Shown piece by piece: positions 54,445 through 63,085 of a DNA stretch of 64,000 nt (position 1 is its first letter; every line of letters begins with the position of its first letter). The notes beneath the pieces were generated by a model. That model was given only the letters and a program-made list of their open reading frames with translations, searched no databases and was not told the DNA's origin. The position numbers and the translations under genes were made by a program. Origin of the DNA: CBDBJR01 sp965206445 (GTDB lineage Bacteria; Pseudomonadota; Gammaproteobacteria; Arenicellales; Poriferihabitantaceae); NCBI GenBank assembly GCA_965206445.1, contig CBDBJR010000002.1, positions 1,364,001 through 1,428,000 of the forward strand, written 5' to 3'.

Positions 54445-56220
54445 ATGACACGTTTCATCAAGGCCAGGGCCGCCATTTGGGTGGGGCTTGGCGCGGTTTC
54501 GGTGTTTTTCCATCTGTGGTTGATTTTTTCCGGATTGGTGCCCAATCTCGTATCACGCCCGCTGCATATGGCGTTGGTGATTCCGTGGGTGTTCCTGTTT
54601 AAACCGTCGGGCGGCATACAGCGGATCGTTGACTGGCTGATTGTGCTGCTTGGCGGCGCGGCCTGTTTGTGGATTGTTGCCAATCACAACATGCTGCTGG
54701 ATCAGTATGGCTATTTGTCTGGCGGGCTACAGCCGGTGATTGCCGGCGTGCTGATTTTGACCGTATTGGAAATGGCGCGGCGCTCAATCGGCTGGCCGCT
54801 GCCATTGCTGGCGATAACGGCGCTTTTATACAGCTTGTTTGGTCAGCATATTCCGGGTGAATTCGGCCATCCAGGCACACCGCTCGCCAGTTTTCTGGGC
54901 ACCATGACGATTGCCGAAGGTGGCCTGTGGGGCAGCCTTACCGGTGTGTCGGTGTCGATTGTTGCGGTCTTTGTCATTTTTGGTGCCGTCCTGAATGCCG
55001 GTGAGGCGGGGGCCGGGTTCATGAATGTGGCATCGGCGGTGGCCGGCCGGCTGCGCGGCGGGGCGGCAAAAGTGTCGGTTCTGTCCTCCGCATTATTCGG
55101 CTCCATTTCCGGCTCGGCCTCGGCCAATGTGGCGTCGACGGGCATGGTGACTTTGCCGTCGATGGTATCGCTTGGCTATCCAAAGCGCATTGCGGCTGCG
55201 GTGGAAGCGGTGGCGTCATCCGGGGGGCAGATCATGCCGCCATTAATGGGTGCCGGGGCATTCGTCATGGTCGAGCTGACCGGCATTCCCTATGCGAATA
55301 TTATTATCGCGGCCAGTCTGCCGGCCTTGCTGTATTTCTTTGCCGTCTGGGTCGGGGTGGATATTTATGCGGCGCGTTTCGGGCTAAAGCCGATCGATCG
55401 CCGTGCCCGTCCGGCACTGCGCACAGTCTGCATCACGGCCGGTTTCTTTCTGGTGCCGTTCTCGGTCCTGTTACTGGTGATGTTTGTCGGCTTCACCCCG
55501 CAATATGCGGCGGCTGTATCGATTCTGGTTGCCACCTGCCTGTTGTTTATGAATGCGGGGTTGAAAGTGGATATGCGGTCAGGCCTTGATCGGCTGTGCC
55601 AGGCTGCGCTGACGGCCGGCAGCCAGATTGCGATGATCGCCTCGATTATCCTATGCGCCTCGATCATTATCGGGGTGCTGGCGGTTACCGGTCTGGGCAT
55701 TAAGGTAACCTCGTTGATCCTGTCATTTTCGGCGGGCCAGGTGTGGCCGGCGCTGTTACTGACCGCCATTGCCTGCTTGTTTTTGGGAATGGAGGTGCCA
55801 ACAACCGCGGCTTATGTGATTTGCGTGTCGGTCGCCGGGCCGGCGCTTATTGATCTGGGGCTGGCACCGCTTACCGTGCATCTGTTCATTTTCTGGTATG
55901 CGCTGCTGTCGACCATCACGCCGCCGGTTTGTGGCGGGGTATTTATCGCGGCTGGCATGGTGGGTGAAAACTGGTTGCGCGTGGCAACAACCGCCATGGC
56001 GCTTGGTATCGGGCTCTATCTGATTCCGCTTGGCATGGTGGTCCATCCCGAATTGCTGACCATCGGTAGCACGCCGCTGAGGTCGCTGTTCGCCCTGGTT
56101 AAAATTGCGTTTGCGCTGGCCGTCATATCCTACGCGGTGATTGCCGAGCGGCATTATCTTCGGCGGGGCGGCTGTCTTGTGCTTGGGCTGGTGCTGTTGT
56201 TTGCCGGCGGGCAGTTGTGA
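54445..56220 (+). CDS. TRAP transporter fused 4TM/12TM permease
   Basis: 591 aa from ATG 54445. N-terminal four helices (DctQ-like: HLWLIFSGLVPNLVSRPLHMAL) then a DctM-like domain with FGSISGSASANVASTGMVTLP, SSGGQIMPPLMGAGAFVM and TTAAYVICVSVAGPAL. Typical partner of TAXI binding proteins. Followed by fragment-rich non-coding DNA. Confidence 0.9.
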   Translation: MTRFIKARAAIWVGLGAVSVFFHLWLIFSGLVPNLVSRPLHMALVIPWVFLFKPSGGIQRIVDWLIVLLGGAACLWIVANHNMLLDQYGYLSGGLQPVIAGVLILTVLEMARRSIGWPLPLLAITALLYSLFGQHIPGEFGHPGTPLASFLGTMTIAEGGLWGSLTGVSVSIVAVFVIFGAVLNAGEAGAGFMNVASAVAGRLRGGAAKVSVLSSALFGSISGSASANVASTGMVTLPSMVSLGYPKRIAAAVEAVASSGGQIMPPLMGAGAFVMVELTGIPYANIIIAASLPALLYFFAVWVGVDIYAARFGLKPIDRRARPALRTVCITAGFFLVPFSVLLLVMFVGFTPQYAAAVSILVATCLLFMNAGLKVDMRSGLDRLCQAALTAGSQIAMIASIILCASIIIGVLAVTGLGIKVTSLILSFSAGQVWPALLLTAIACLFLGMEVPTTAAYVICVSVAGPALIDLGLAPLTVHLFIFWYALLSTITPPVCGGVFIAAGMVGENWLRVATTAMALGIGLYLIPLGMVVHPELLTIGSTPLRSLFALVKIAFALAVISYAVIAERHYLRRGGCLVLGLVLLFAGGQL

Positions 56221-56339
56221 ACCAATAAAAATGACCCGGCGCGGCGGTCAGGGCAGGCGGCGGTCAGAATATAAAGGGCACCACGCCCCGCCAGGCAGCG
56301 CAGTCAACGCATGGTGTTCCCACCGTGGCCCGCTGCATT

Positions 56340-56451
56340 TCTCGATGTGCATCGGCTACGGGTAATGGATAAGTATGTGGAATGCGAGTGGTGGCGAGCG
56401 GGAACAATCCCGTCAAGCAATACTACGTCGTGCTCTCACACAAAGAGCAAG
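56340..56451 (-). pseudogene. Third copy of the metallophosphatase-LysE junction
   Basis: Matches 21328-21437 and 58612-58718 (GATGTGCATCGGCTA, GGTAATGGATAAGTATG, GCGGGAACAATCCCGTCA). It includes the metallophosphatase start and the LysE stop region and breaks off into a pyk fragment. The preceding 56221-56339 shows nothing recognisable. Confidence 0.8.
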
Positions 56452-56563
56452 TACCCTATTTAGACGTCAAAGAAAAACCAAAATTGTCGCCACGCTGGGG
56501 TCTGCCAGCTCCAGTGAAAGCGTGATCACGGCGTTGTGTGTCGCCGGTGCCGATGCCTTCCGG
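56452..56563 (+). pseudogene. pyk 5' fragment
   Basis: Matches 61599-61710 of the intact pyruvate kinase gene (encoding RQRKTKIVATLGSASSSESV), about 37 codons, then diverges. Joined directly to a LysE 3' remnant, so the LysE-GNAT-gapA segment between them in the intact arrangement is missing here. 56564-56635 has no recognisable feature. Confidence 0.85.
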
Positions 56564-56635
56564 GTCGGCCATCCATGGGCGGTCTTGTGTAAAGGGGGTG
56601 TAGAAGAGAGTGAATGGGTACAAGATAGGGATATT

Positions 56636-57181
56636 TCATTCTTGGCGAAGGAGTTTGTTCTTTAATGTTTCATAAGATAAAGATTTTATGAAATATTTAG
56701 ATTTATGATGATCGTAGTTTCTATTGTTTATGTGAAACTGACCTTCTCCAACATTCCCGCTATGCTGCTTATCAGAGTAGTTTAAATCTGGGTCTTTTCT
56801 GATGGATGATGCTTCTATACGGAAAATTTCAAGTACGTCATAAAAAACAAGTACATAGTAAAGGGTATCAAAATAAGCAATTTTGATTTGTTGGATATTG
56901 CAGTCGAACGCATAGCGCGTACAATCAGCTTGTCTAAGTAGTCTGTTTCTATTGCTATTGCTTACAATAAGTTCATAAAGATTATCTTTGGTAAGTGATA
57001 ATTTATTAGATTTTAAAACTCTTGAACCTTTGACTTCAATTTTGGTTTCACCGTCCTTCAGATCAAAAGACAATTCTTTGCTATCCCGCTGTCGATAGAT
57101 AAAACCAATAATTAATTCAATCACTCTCCCAAATTGGCGCGTATTCAATCCTATAATACCATCTCTTAAATCATCAGGCAT
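56636..57181 (-). CDS. Putative type II restriction endonuclease
   Basis: 181 aa, AT-rich. PD-(D/E)xK core likely DLKDGETKIEVKG (Asp40/Asp43, Glu49, Lys51). Overlaps the DNA methyltransferase by 8 bp, the common layout of small type II systems. No closer family recognised, so recognition sequence unknown. Confidence 0.75.
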   Translation of the reverse strand: MPDDLRDGIIGLNTRQFGRVIELIIGFIYRQRDSKELSFDLKDGETKIEVKGSRVLKSNKLSLTKDNLYELIVSNSNRNRLLRQADCTRYAFDCNIQQIKIAYFDTLYYVLVFYDVLEIFRIEASSIRKDPDLNYSDKQHSGNVGEGQFHINNRNYDHHKSKYFIKSLSYETLKNKLLRQE

Positions 57182-57956
57182 GATTAAGCCTTTCTATAGA
57201 TATAGCATAAAATTCTTTACTTATATCTGTTCCAATAAAATTTCTATTCAATTTTTTTGCAGCCACCAAGGTTGTTCCACTACCGCAAAATGGATCCAAT
57301 ACTATATCCATTTCATTTGAGTAAATGGTAACGATTCGCTCCATCAATGCCAGGGGTTTTTGCGTTGGGTGCTTAACTCTTTCTTTTGACCATGGGACGA
57401 TAGGGGATATATCAGTCCATACATTAGACAGGGCTCTAAACGTATTTCCATTCTTACGCCCTATGGTTCCGCCAGTTTTCTTCTTAATAGTAGAGGAGAT
57501 TTTATTATAGGTATAATTTTTATCGTCCTTTATGTACCATAGAATATCTTCCCTGGTTGATACCAGATTCGTTTTAGCACCTCTTCCTTTTACTCTGTCA
57601 TAAATAATCCAATTCTTGAGGAAGAAATATTTGTCAAAATGATTTCTTGTATTTAGCACTTCACTCCATCCTTGAAATAAGATGAGATTTCCTGTGTTTT
57701 TCAGTATTCTATGAAATTCATTTACAATGATAGGCCAATTTATTTGTTTCTTATCCCAAGACAATTTATCGTAATGGATCTCATATGGTGGATCTGTTGC
57801 AATGAGATCGATGGAATTATCTTCTATTGATTTTAGTAAATCCAAGCAGTCTATACAAGATACTTTCCCGGTTCCGCGATTTAAAGGGTTGGGATTAGCA
57901 TTTACTTCATTCTGAAAATTCAAACTTAATGTTGCTTGTTCCATGGGGATTCTCAT
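57174..57956 (-). CDS. DNA methyltransferase, beta-class (N6-adenine or N4-cytosine)
   Basis: 260 aa from ATG 57956 (or 256 aa from ATG 57944). Catalytic motif IV ATDPPYEI (54-61) precedes the SAM motif DPFCGSGTTLVAAKKL near the C-terminus, the beta order. KHPTQKPLALMERI is typical. Partner of the endonuclease at its 3' end. Much lower GC than the flanks; probably acquired as a unit beside fxsA. Confidence 0.9.
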   Translation of the reverse strand: MRIPMEQATLSLNFQNEVNANPNPLNRGTGKVSCIDCLDLLKSIEDNSIDLIATDPPYEIHYDKLSWDKKQINWPIIVNEFHRILKNTGNLILFQGWSEVLNTRNHFDKYFFLKNWIIYDRVKGRGAKTNLVSTREDILWYIKDDKNYTYNKISSTIKKKTGGTIGRKNGNTFRALSNVWTDISPIVPWSKERVKHPTQKPLALMERIVTIYSNEMDIVLDPFCGSGTTLVAAKKLNRNFIGTDISKEFYAISIERLNHA

Positions 57957-58008
57957 TGTTAAATACAGGAAATTTTATTGGATGGATTCTATTTTTCTCT
58001 CTTTGTAC

Positions 58009-58280
58009 GCTTAAAAAATAGCCGCGCAGCTGTTGCGCCCAAGGAAGCGATAGAAACGCGCCAGCACAATCCGTTAACAGGCCTGGCATCAGCAAAATCC
58101 AGCCCCTCAACACGCGAAGCACTCTCGTCCTCCCTTCCTGACTGAGCATCCTCTGGTTGCCCAGTCAAAGTGACTTTCCGCCCATAAGGTTAAGTCTTCA
58201 CGGCGTGTAAGTCAATAGCCAAATGCCGCCGTCAACACGCAAAGCACAACCAGAAACGGTGCAGAAAGATTTAAGCGTAA
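58009..58280 (-). pseudogene. Broken fxsA-like membrane protein gene
   Basis: Two minus-strand pieces: LNLSAPFLVVLCVLTAAFGY ending in a stop at 58212, and a later GWILLMPGLLTDCAGAF with SLPWAQQLRGYF (58009-58149). Together they resemble the first and third helices of FxsA (exclusion-suppressor membrane protein), but frame and stop changes break it. The restriction-modification genes begin right after the second piece. Confidence 0.6.
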
Positions 58281-58301
58281 AGCCAAAAGCTGAATATAGG
58301 A

Positions 58302-58388
58302 AAGATAACCGCCCTTTTTCCCAAAATCAAGGAGTATTAATTGGCCCTGAAACCTTGCCGTTTCCCACCAATCCACCCATGAATAAGC
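58302..58388 (-). promoter_or_regulatory. Promoter-like repeat, copy 7 (long form)
   Basis: Minus strand: TTGATT (58325-58330), 17-bp spacer, TATCTT (58302-58307), followed by the fxsA remnant. Upstream shared block (GGTTTCAGGGCCAATTAAT, TGGATTGGTGGGAAACGGCA) extends to 58388 and abuts a metallophosphatase fragment. The only intact genes downstream are the restriction-modification pair. Confidence 0.7.
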
Positions 58389-58620
58389 CCTGATCGAGCT
58401 CCAATGACTGCTCATAATTGCCTATCACCACGGCGATGCCCAGTCGCGGACCACGTTGACGGTGGCCTCCGGTCGGCCGCAGTAGGCGACCAGATCGCCG
58501 CTGCAAATAACCTGCTGCGCACCGAGCTCCAGCTCGTCCGCCGCATCGCCTGCATCGTTTGCGGGTTGTTATACGGGTCACCGAGGATCAGGAGCGCTCT
58601 GAAAAGGGTTCGATGTGCAT
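58389..58620 (-). pseudogene. Metallophosphatase gene fragment (first ~77 codons)
   Basis: Matches 21100-21336 of the intact gene with base changes and small deletions that break the frame. It keeps its original neighbour, the spacer and intact LysE gene upstream. Together with the intact gene at 20506 it shows that the 21.4-58.4 kb block separates duplicated copies of one junction. Confidence 0.88.
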
Positions 58621-58704
58621 CGGCTGAAGGTAATTGGTAAGTATGCTGGAATGCGGGCGGTAGCGAGCGGGAACAACCCCGTCAGGCAATACTACGCCGC
58701 GCTC

Positions 58705-59304
58705 TCACACAAAGATCAAACCGACCGACAGCGCCAGCAGCGCCCCCGCCGAGCGATTGAAAATCTGGCGCGAACGCGGTGAGGCCAGCAGCCGGGAAAT
58801 CGAGATGCCGAAAAACGCCCACAGGTGCAGCGAGAAGAGGGCAATCGGGACATTGATGAGCGCAATCCAGCTGATCTGCTGAGCCAGGTTGGGCGCATCC
58901 GGCACGGTGAACGTCGAGATCAGACCGAGCCCGACCGACCAGCTTTTGGGGTTGATGAATTGAAACGCAGTGCCCTCGAAAAATCCGATTACCCGCGGCT
59001 GCCTGCCGCCGGTCGGCGAGTCGGACGCGGCAATTCGCCACGCCAGCCAGAGCAAAAACCCGGCGCCGACGAAGCGCATCACGGCGTGAATTTCCGGATG
59101 CCGCTGAAACACCGCGCCCAGCCCGAACCCAATTGCCAGCAGCAGCAGCGGCCAGCCGACGGTGACGCCGCACATAAACGGCAACCCCCGCCGATAGCCG
59201 TGGTGCCCGCCGATGGCCGCGACGATCAGGTTGTTCGGCCCCGGCGTGACGGCCGCGGTCAGGTTGAACACCAGCAGCGGGATAAAAAAATCAATGTCCG
59301 GCAT
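58705..59304 (-). CDS. LysE/RhtB-family exporter
   Basis: 199 aa, six predicted helices. AAVTPGPNNLIVAAIGGHHGYRRG is the family signature; GTAFQFINPKSW marks the second half. Exports amino acids or small amines. It faces the metallophosphatase fragment, its ancestral neighbour. Confidence 0.88.
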   Translation of the reverse strand: MPDIDFFIPLLVFNLTAAVTPGPNNLIVAAIGGHHGYRRGLPFMCGVTVGWPLLLLAIGFGLGAVFQRHPEIHAVMRFVGAGFLLWLAWRIAASDSPTGGRQPRVIGFFEGTAFQFINPKSWSVGLGLISTFTVPDAPNLAQQISWIALINVPIALFSLHLWAFFGISISRLLASPRSRQIFNRSAGALLALSVGLIFV

Positions 59305-59396
59305 CGGCTGGCAGGTGATAAAGGGCGATAGGGGGCGGGCGGTCGCCGTCGGCCGGCTGTGAGCGGCCCGGCGGCGGTTGGGTCAGCGGCAGCGGG

Positions 59397-60125
59397 TTAT
59401 TGCGCCACTGCCGAGCGGGTCAAGGCCGTCAGCGACTGCTGTTGCTTGCCGGCGGCGTCGAAATTGTCGGCTGCCAGCCAGGCGACGAATGCACGCTCGA
59501 TGGCCGGCCATTCATTGTCGAGCAGCGCATACCAGGCGGTGTCGCGATTGCGCCCTTTGTTCACGGTCGCCTGCCGGAATATGCCTTCATAGCGGAAGCC
59601 GAAGCGCAGTGCGGCGGTGCAGGAGCGCTGATTCAGCGCGTGGCATTTCCACTCGACCCGGCGATAGCCGAGCGCAAAGGCGTTTTGCATCAGTAAAAAC
59701 AGCGCCTCGGTCGCCAGCGGCGACCGCTGCATTGCCGGCGCATAGTTGATGTGCCCGATCTCGATCGAGCCACTCTCCGGATCGATGCGCAAATAGCTGA
59801 TGACGCCCAGCGCGCGCCCGGAGGCGCGGTCGACGACCGCATAAAAATGCGGGTCCGGGCCGCTGCACGCCGACGTCATCCAGTGCCGGTAGTCTGCCAG
59901 CGTCGCAAACGGGCCGTACGCCAGATACACCCAGATGCGCTGCTCCGCATCCTGTTGGTTGGCGTCGAACAAAGCGGCGCTGTGTGTGGCCACGCTGAGC
60001 TTTTCCAGCCGTCCGAATTGCCCGATCAGCGGGTCGTCGGTCGGGCGCGGCGGTGGCTGCCAATTGTCCACCGCGTAGCCGATCGGCAGGCCGAGGTGGT
60101 TGCGTTCATTTTTTCGTTGCTGCAT
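59397..60125 (-). CDS. GNAT-family N-acetyltransferase (RimJ/RimL-like)
   Basis: 242 aa. IEIGHINYAPAMQRSPLATEALFLLMQNAF, YRRVEWKCHALNQRSCTAALRFGF and YEGIFRQATVNKGRNRDTAWYALL follow the RimL-type acetyl-CoA fold, though the usual R/Q-x-x-G-x-G/A loop is replaced by QRSPLA as in a subgroup of this family. Substrate unknown. 92 bp upstream of LysE in the direction of transcription. Confidence 0.85.
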   Translation of the reverse strand: MQQRKNERNHLGLPIGYAVDNWQPPPRPTDDPLIGQFGRLEKLSVATHSAALFDANQQDAEQRIWVYLAYGPFATLADYRHWMTSACSGPDPHFYAVVDRASGRALGVISYLRIDPESGSIEIGHINYAPAMQRSPLATEALFLLMQNAFALGYRRVEWKCHALNQRSCTAALRFGFRYEGIFRQATVNKGRNRDTAWYALLDNEWPAIERAFVAWLAADNFDAAGKQQQSLTALTRSAVAQ

Positions 60126-60300
60126 GGTGCTGTTGCCTAATCAGGGTGTTGGCCGCACTGCCGCCGACCGCAGTGTGGTGTTACCGTGTGCGGTCGTTGG
60201 TTCGTAGCGGTGCGGTCCGGAGGTGGTAATTCGACGGCCACCGGCAGGCGGCTGTCCAGGCGACCATCCTATCACCAAACCGGTATCGCCGCTATCCCGC
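60126..60300. repeat. Left copy of the pyk-upstream direct repeat
   Basis: Matches 61365-61560 (e.g. GACGGCCACCGGCAGGCGGC, ATCCTATCACCAAACCGGTA), lacking about 28 bp. The two copies flank gapA. The candidate -10 TACAAT of the right copy is lost here (ACCATC). Confidence 0.88.
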
Positions 60301-60325
60301 TCGCTTCCTTGCGCCAGGGCGGGCA

Positions 60326-61333
60326 TTAATTCGCCGCCGACATGGCGCGGGCGACATCCAGCATGCGGTTGGCAAATCCCCACTCATTGTCATACCACGC
60401 GAAGATTTTTGCCAGCCGACCGTCGGCGACTTTGGTTTGCGTCGCGTCAAATATGCACGACGCCGGATGATGATTGAAATCCACGGATACCAGCGGCACG
60501 GCATTATAGGCGAGCACTGCTTTCATTTTGCCGTCGGCGGCTGCTTTCATCAGCGCATTCATTTCGTCGGCGGTGGTATCGCGCGAAGCGAGAAAAGTGA
60601 GATCGACCAGCGACACATTTTTCGTCGGCACGCGCACCGAAACGCCCGACAGTTTGCCGTCCAATTCGGGAATCACAAGCCCGATTGCCTGCGCTGCGCC
60701 GGTTTTTGTCGGTATGATGGATTCGCCGGCGGCGCGCGCCCGCCGCCAATCGGAATGAGCCGAATCCAAAACCCGTTGGTCGTTGGTGCTGGCATGCACG
60801 GTATTCATCCATCCGCATTGAATGCCGACCGAATCGTGCATCACTTTCGCCACCGGCGCGAGGCAATTCGTCGTGCATGATGCATTCGATACAACGGTAT
60901 GTTTTGCCGCCAGCGTTTGATGATTGACGCCGTAGACAATGGTCGCGTCGGCGCCTTTGACAGGCGCGGAAATCAACACCTTTTTCGCGCCGGCGGAAAG
61001 ATGGGCGGCGGCGGAATCACGCGCAGTGAATAACCCCGTGCATTCCATGGCCACATCTATTTCCAATGCGTTCCACGGCAGATTTTCCGCTGCACGGATG
61101 GAACTATAGCGAATCGTTTTGCCGCCGACGGTGATGGCGTCGGAGTCGGCGCAAACTTCCGCGCGCAGAATGCCGTGCGTGGAATCGTATTCGAGAAGGT
61201 GCGCGGAAAGGGCGCAGTCGGCGAGGTCGTTTATCGCCACAATTTCCACATCGTTGCGTGCGCTTTCCGCCAGCGCGCGCACGACGCATCGCCCGATGCG
61301 CCCGAAACCGTTGATTGCAATTCGCACTGTCAT
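60326..61333 (-). CDS. gapA: Type I glyceraldehyde-3-phosphate dehydrogenase
   Basis: 335 aa. INGFGRIGRCVVRAL, NAD-binding INDLAD, catalytic NASCTTNCLAPVAKV, TVHASTNDQ, RRARAAGESIIPTKTGAAQA, and WYDNEWGFANRM. Phosphorylating glycolytic or gluconeogenic enzyme; Asp33-equivalent in the INDL motif suggests NAD+. The TAVHAYT of most homologues reads TVHASTN. Flanked by a direct repeat of the pyk upstream region, so it appears inserted between GNAT and pyk. Confidence 0.93.
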   Translation of the reverse strand: MTVRIAINGFGRIGRCVVRALAESARNDVEIVAINDLADCALSAHLLEYDSTHGILRAEVCADSDAITVGGKTIRYSSIRAAENLPWNALEIDVAMECTGLFTARDSAAAHLSAGAKKVLISAPVKGADATIVYGVNHQTLAAKHTVVSNASCTTNCLAPVAKVMHDSVGIQCGWMNTVHASTNDQRVLDSAHSDWRRARAAGESIIPTKTGAAQAIGLVIPELDGKLSGVSVRVPTKNVSLVDLTFLASRDTTADEMNALMKAAADGKMKAVLAYNAVPLVSVDFNHHPASCIFDATQTKVADGRLAKIFAWYDNEWGFANRMLDVARAMSAAN

Positions 61334-61364
61334 TTTTTCCTCGTTGATTTTTTCACTGCCGCAG

Positions 61365-61560
61365 GGCGCTGTTGCCGAACCGGGACGTTGACCGTTGCCT
61401 CCGGCCGCGGTGCGGTGCTACCGTGTGCGGCCGTTTGTCCACGGCGGTGCGGGCGGCCCGGCGGTGCGCCTGACCGGCGGGGAGGTGGCAATCCGACGGC
61501 CACCGGCAGGCGGCTGTACATGCTACAATCCTATCACCAAACCGGTATCGCGGCTATCTC
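61365..61560. repeat. Right copy of the pyk-upstream direct repeat, with candidate pyk promoter
   Basis: Same orientation as 60126-60300. TACAAT at 61524-61529 lies about 45 bp before pyk and could be its -10; no convincing -35 is seen. Confidence 0.8.
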
Positions 61561-61575
61561 TGCGCGCACCGCCGG

Positions 61576-63030
61576 ATGCACACCAGCAACCCATCGGATA
61601 CCCTGTTGAGACGCCAAAGAAAAGCCAAAATTGTCGCCACGCTGGGGCCCGCCAGCTCCAGTGAAAGCGTGATCGCGGCGTTGTTCGCCGCCGGTGCCGA
61701 TGTCTTCCGGCTGAATTTTAGCCACAGCGACCACCGACAGCACGCCGAACGGGTGGCCATCATCCGCCGGTTGGAGCAAAGCAGCGGCCGCCCGATTGGG
61801 ATTTTGATGGACATTCAAGGCCCGAAACTGCGCGTCGGGCGGTTTCAAACCAACCACACCGAGCTGATCAAAGGCCGCGCATTCCGGCTCGACCTGGAAG
61901 CCGCCGACGGCGACAGCGAGCGGGTTACACTGCCGCATCCGGAGATTTTTTCGGCCCTGAGCACCGGTCAGCTGATCATGGTCGATGACGGGCGCATCCG
62001 TCTGCGGGTCACCGGCGGCGGCGCCGGGTACGTCGATACGCTGGTCGAGGTGGGCGGCAATATCAATAGCAACAAAGGCGTCAATGTGCCCGGTGTGGTG
62101 CTGCCGATTGCGGTGATTACGCCCAAAGACCGGCGCGATCTCGACTACGGATTGTCGCTGGGGGTCGATTGGGTGGCGCAATCGTTTGTGCAAACCCCCG
62201 ACGACGTGGCCGAGCTGCGCAGTCTGGTCGGTCAGCGGGCGCGCATCATGGTCAAACTGGAAAAGCCGTCCGCCCTCGACCACTTGGACGACATCCTCGC
62301 GCTGTGCGACGGCGTCATGGTGGCGCGCGGTGACCTCGGGGTAGAATTGCCGCCGCAAAACGTCCCGGTGGCACAAAAGCGGATTATCCGCAGCTGCCGC
62401 CAGGCCGGCAAACCGGTTGTCATCGCCACCCACATGCTCGACTCGATGGTGCAGGCGCCGGTGCCGACCCGGGCCGAAGCCTCCGACGTGGCGACTGCGG
62501 TCTACGACGGCGCGGACGCGGTGATGCTGTCGGCCGAGTCGGCGGCCGGGGATTACCCGGAAGCGTCGGTAGCGATGATGAACAAAATTATCGAAGCGGT
62601 CGAACAGGATCCATATTATATGAACATCCTCGACGCGCAGCGGCCGGCACCGGACAACACCACCGCGGACGCGATCTGCAATGCCCTGCAGCGGGTAACC
62701 CACATTTTGTCGTCCGCCACCACGGTCACCTACACCGCCTCCGGCAGCACCAGCCTGCGCGCCGCCCGCGAGCGCCCGGAAGCGCCGATTTTAAGCATCA
62801 CACCGGAAATCAGCACCGCGCGCTATCTGTGCATGGCGTGGGGCGTGTACTCGGTGGTGGTTGATGTGGCGAACGAAAACGCGACCATGATGCAGGTGAT
62901 CGAGGCCGCCAAATCGATTGCCGCCCGCGAAAATTTTGCGCGCTCGGGCGAAGCGGTCGTGATCGCCGCCGGCATCCCGTTCGGCAGCTCGGGCACAACC
63001 AATCTGCTGCATGTTGCCTGGATCGATTGA
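61576..63030 (+). CDS. pyk: Pyruvate kinase
   Basis: 484 aa. RQRKAKIVATLGPASSS, FRLNFSHSDHRQHAER, ILMDIQGPKLRVG, MVKLEKPSALDHLDDI, GVMVARGDLGVELP (catalytic Lys and acidic metal ligands), ATHMLDSMVQAPVPTRAEASDVATAV, VMLSAESAAGDYPEASV. It converts PEP and ADP to pyruvate and ATP; the last ~130 residues form the regulatory C-terminal domain. Its first codons recur as a fragment at 56452-56563. Confidence 0.95.
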   Translation: MHTSNPSDTLLRRQRKAKIVATLGPASSSESVIAALFAAGADVFRLNFSHSDHRQHAERVAIIRRLEQSSGRPIGILMDIQGPKLRVGRFQTNHTELIKGRAFRLDLEAADGDSERVTLPHPEIFSALSTGQLIMVDDGRIRLRVTGGGAGYVDTLVEVGGNINSNKGVNVPGVVLPIAVITPKDRRDLDYGLSLGVDWVAQSFVQTPDDVAELRSLVGQRARIMVKLEKPSALDHLDDILALCDGVMVARGDLGVELPPQNVPVAQKRIIRSCRQAGKPVVIATHMLDSMVQAPVPTRAEASDVATAVYDGADAVMLSAESAAGDYPEASVAMMNKIIEAVEQDPYYMNILDAQRPAPDNTTADAICNALQRVTHILSSATTVTYTASGSTSLRAARERPEAPILSITPEISTARYLCMAWGVYSVVVDVANENATMMQVIEAAKSIAARENFARSGEAVVIAAGIPFGSSGTTNLLHVAWID

Positions 63031-63085
63031 CGCCGCCCACCCGGTGCGGCAGCCTGGTGCCACCGGTCGCCGGGTAGTTTAGGCC

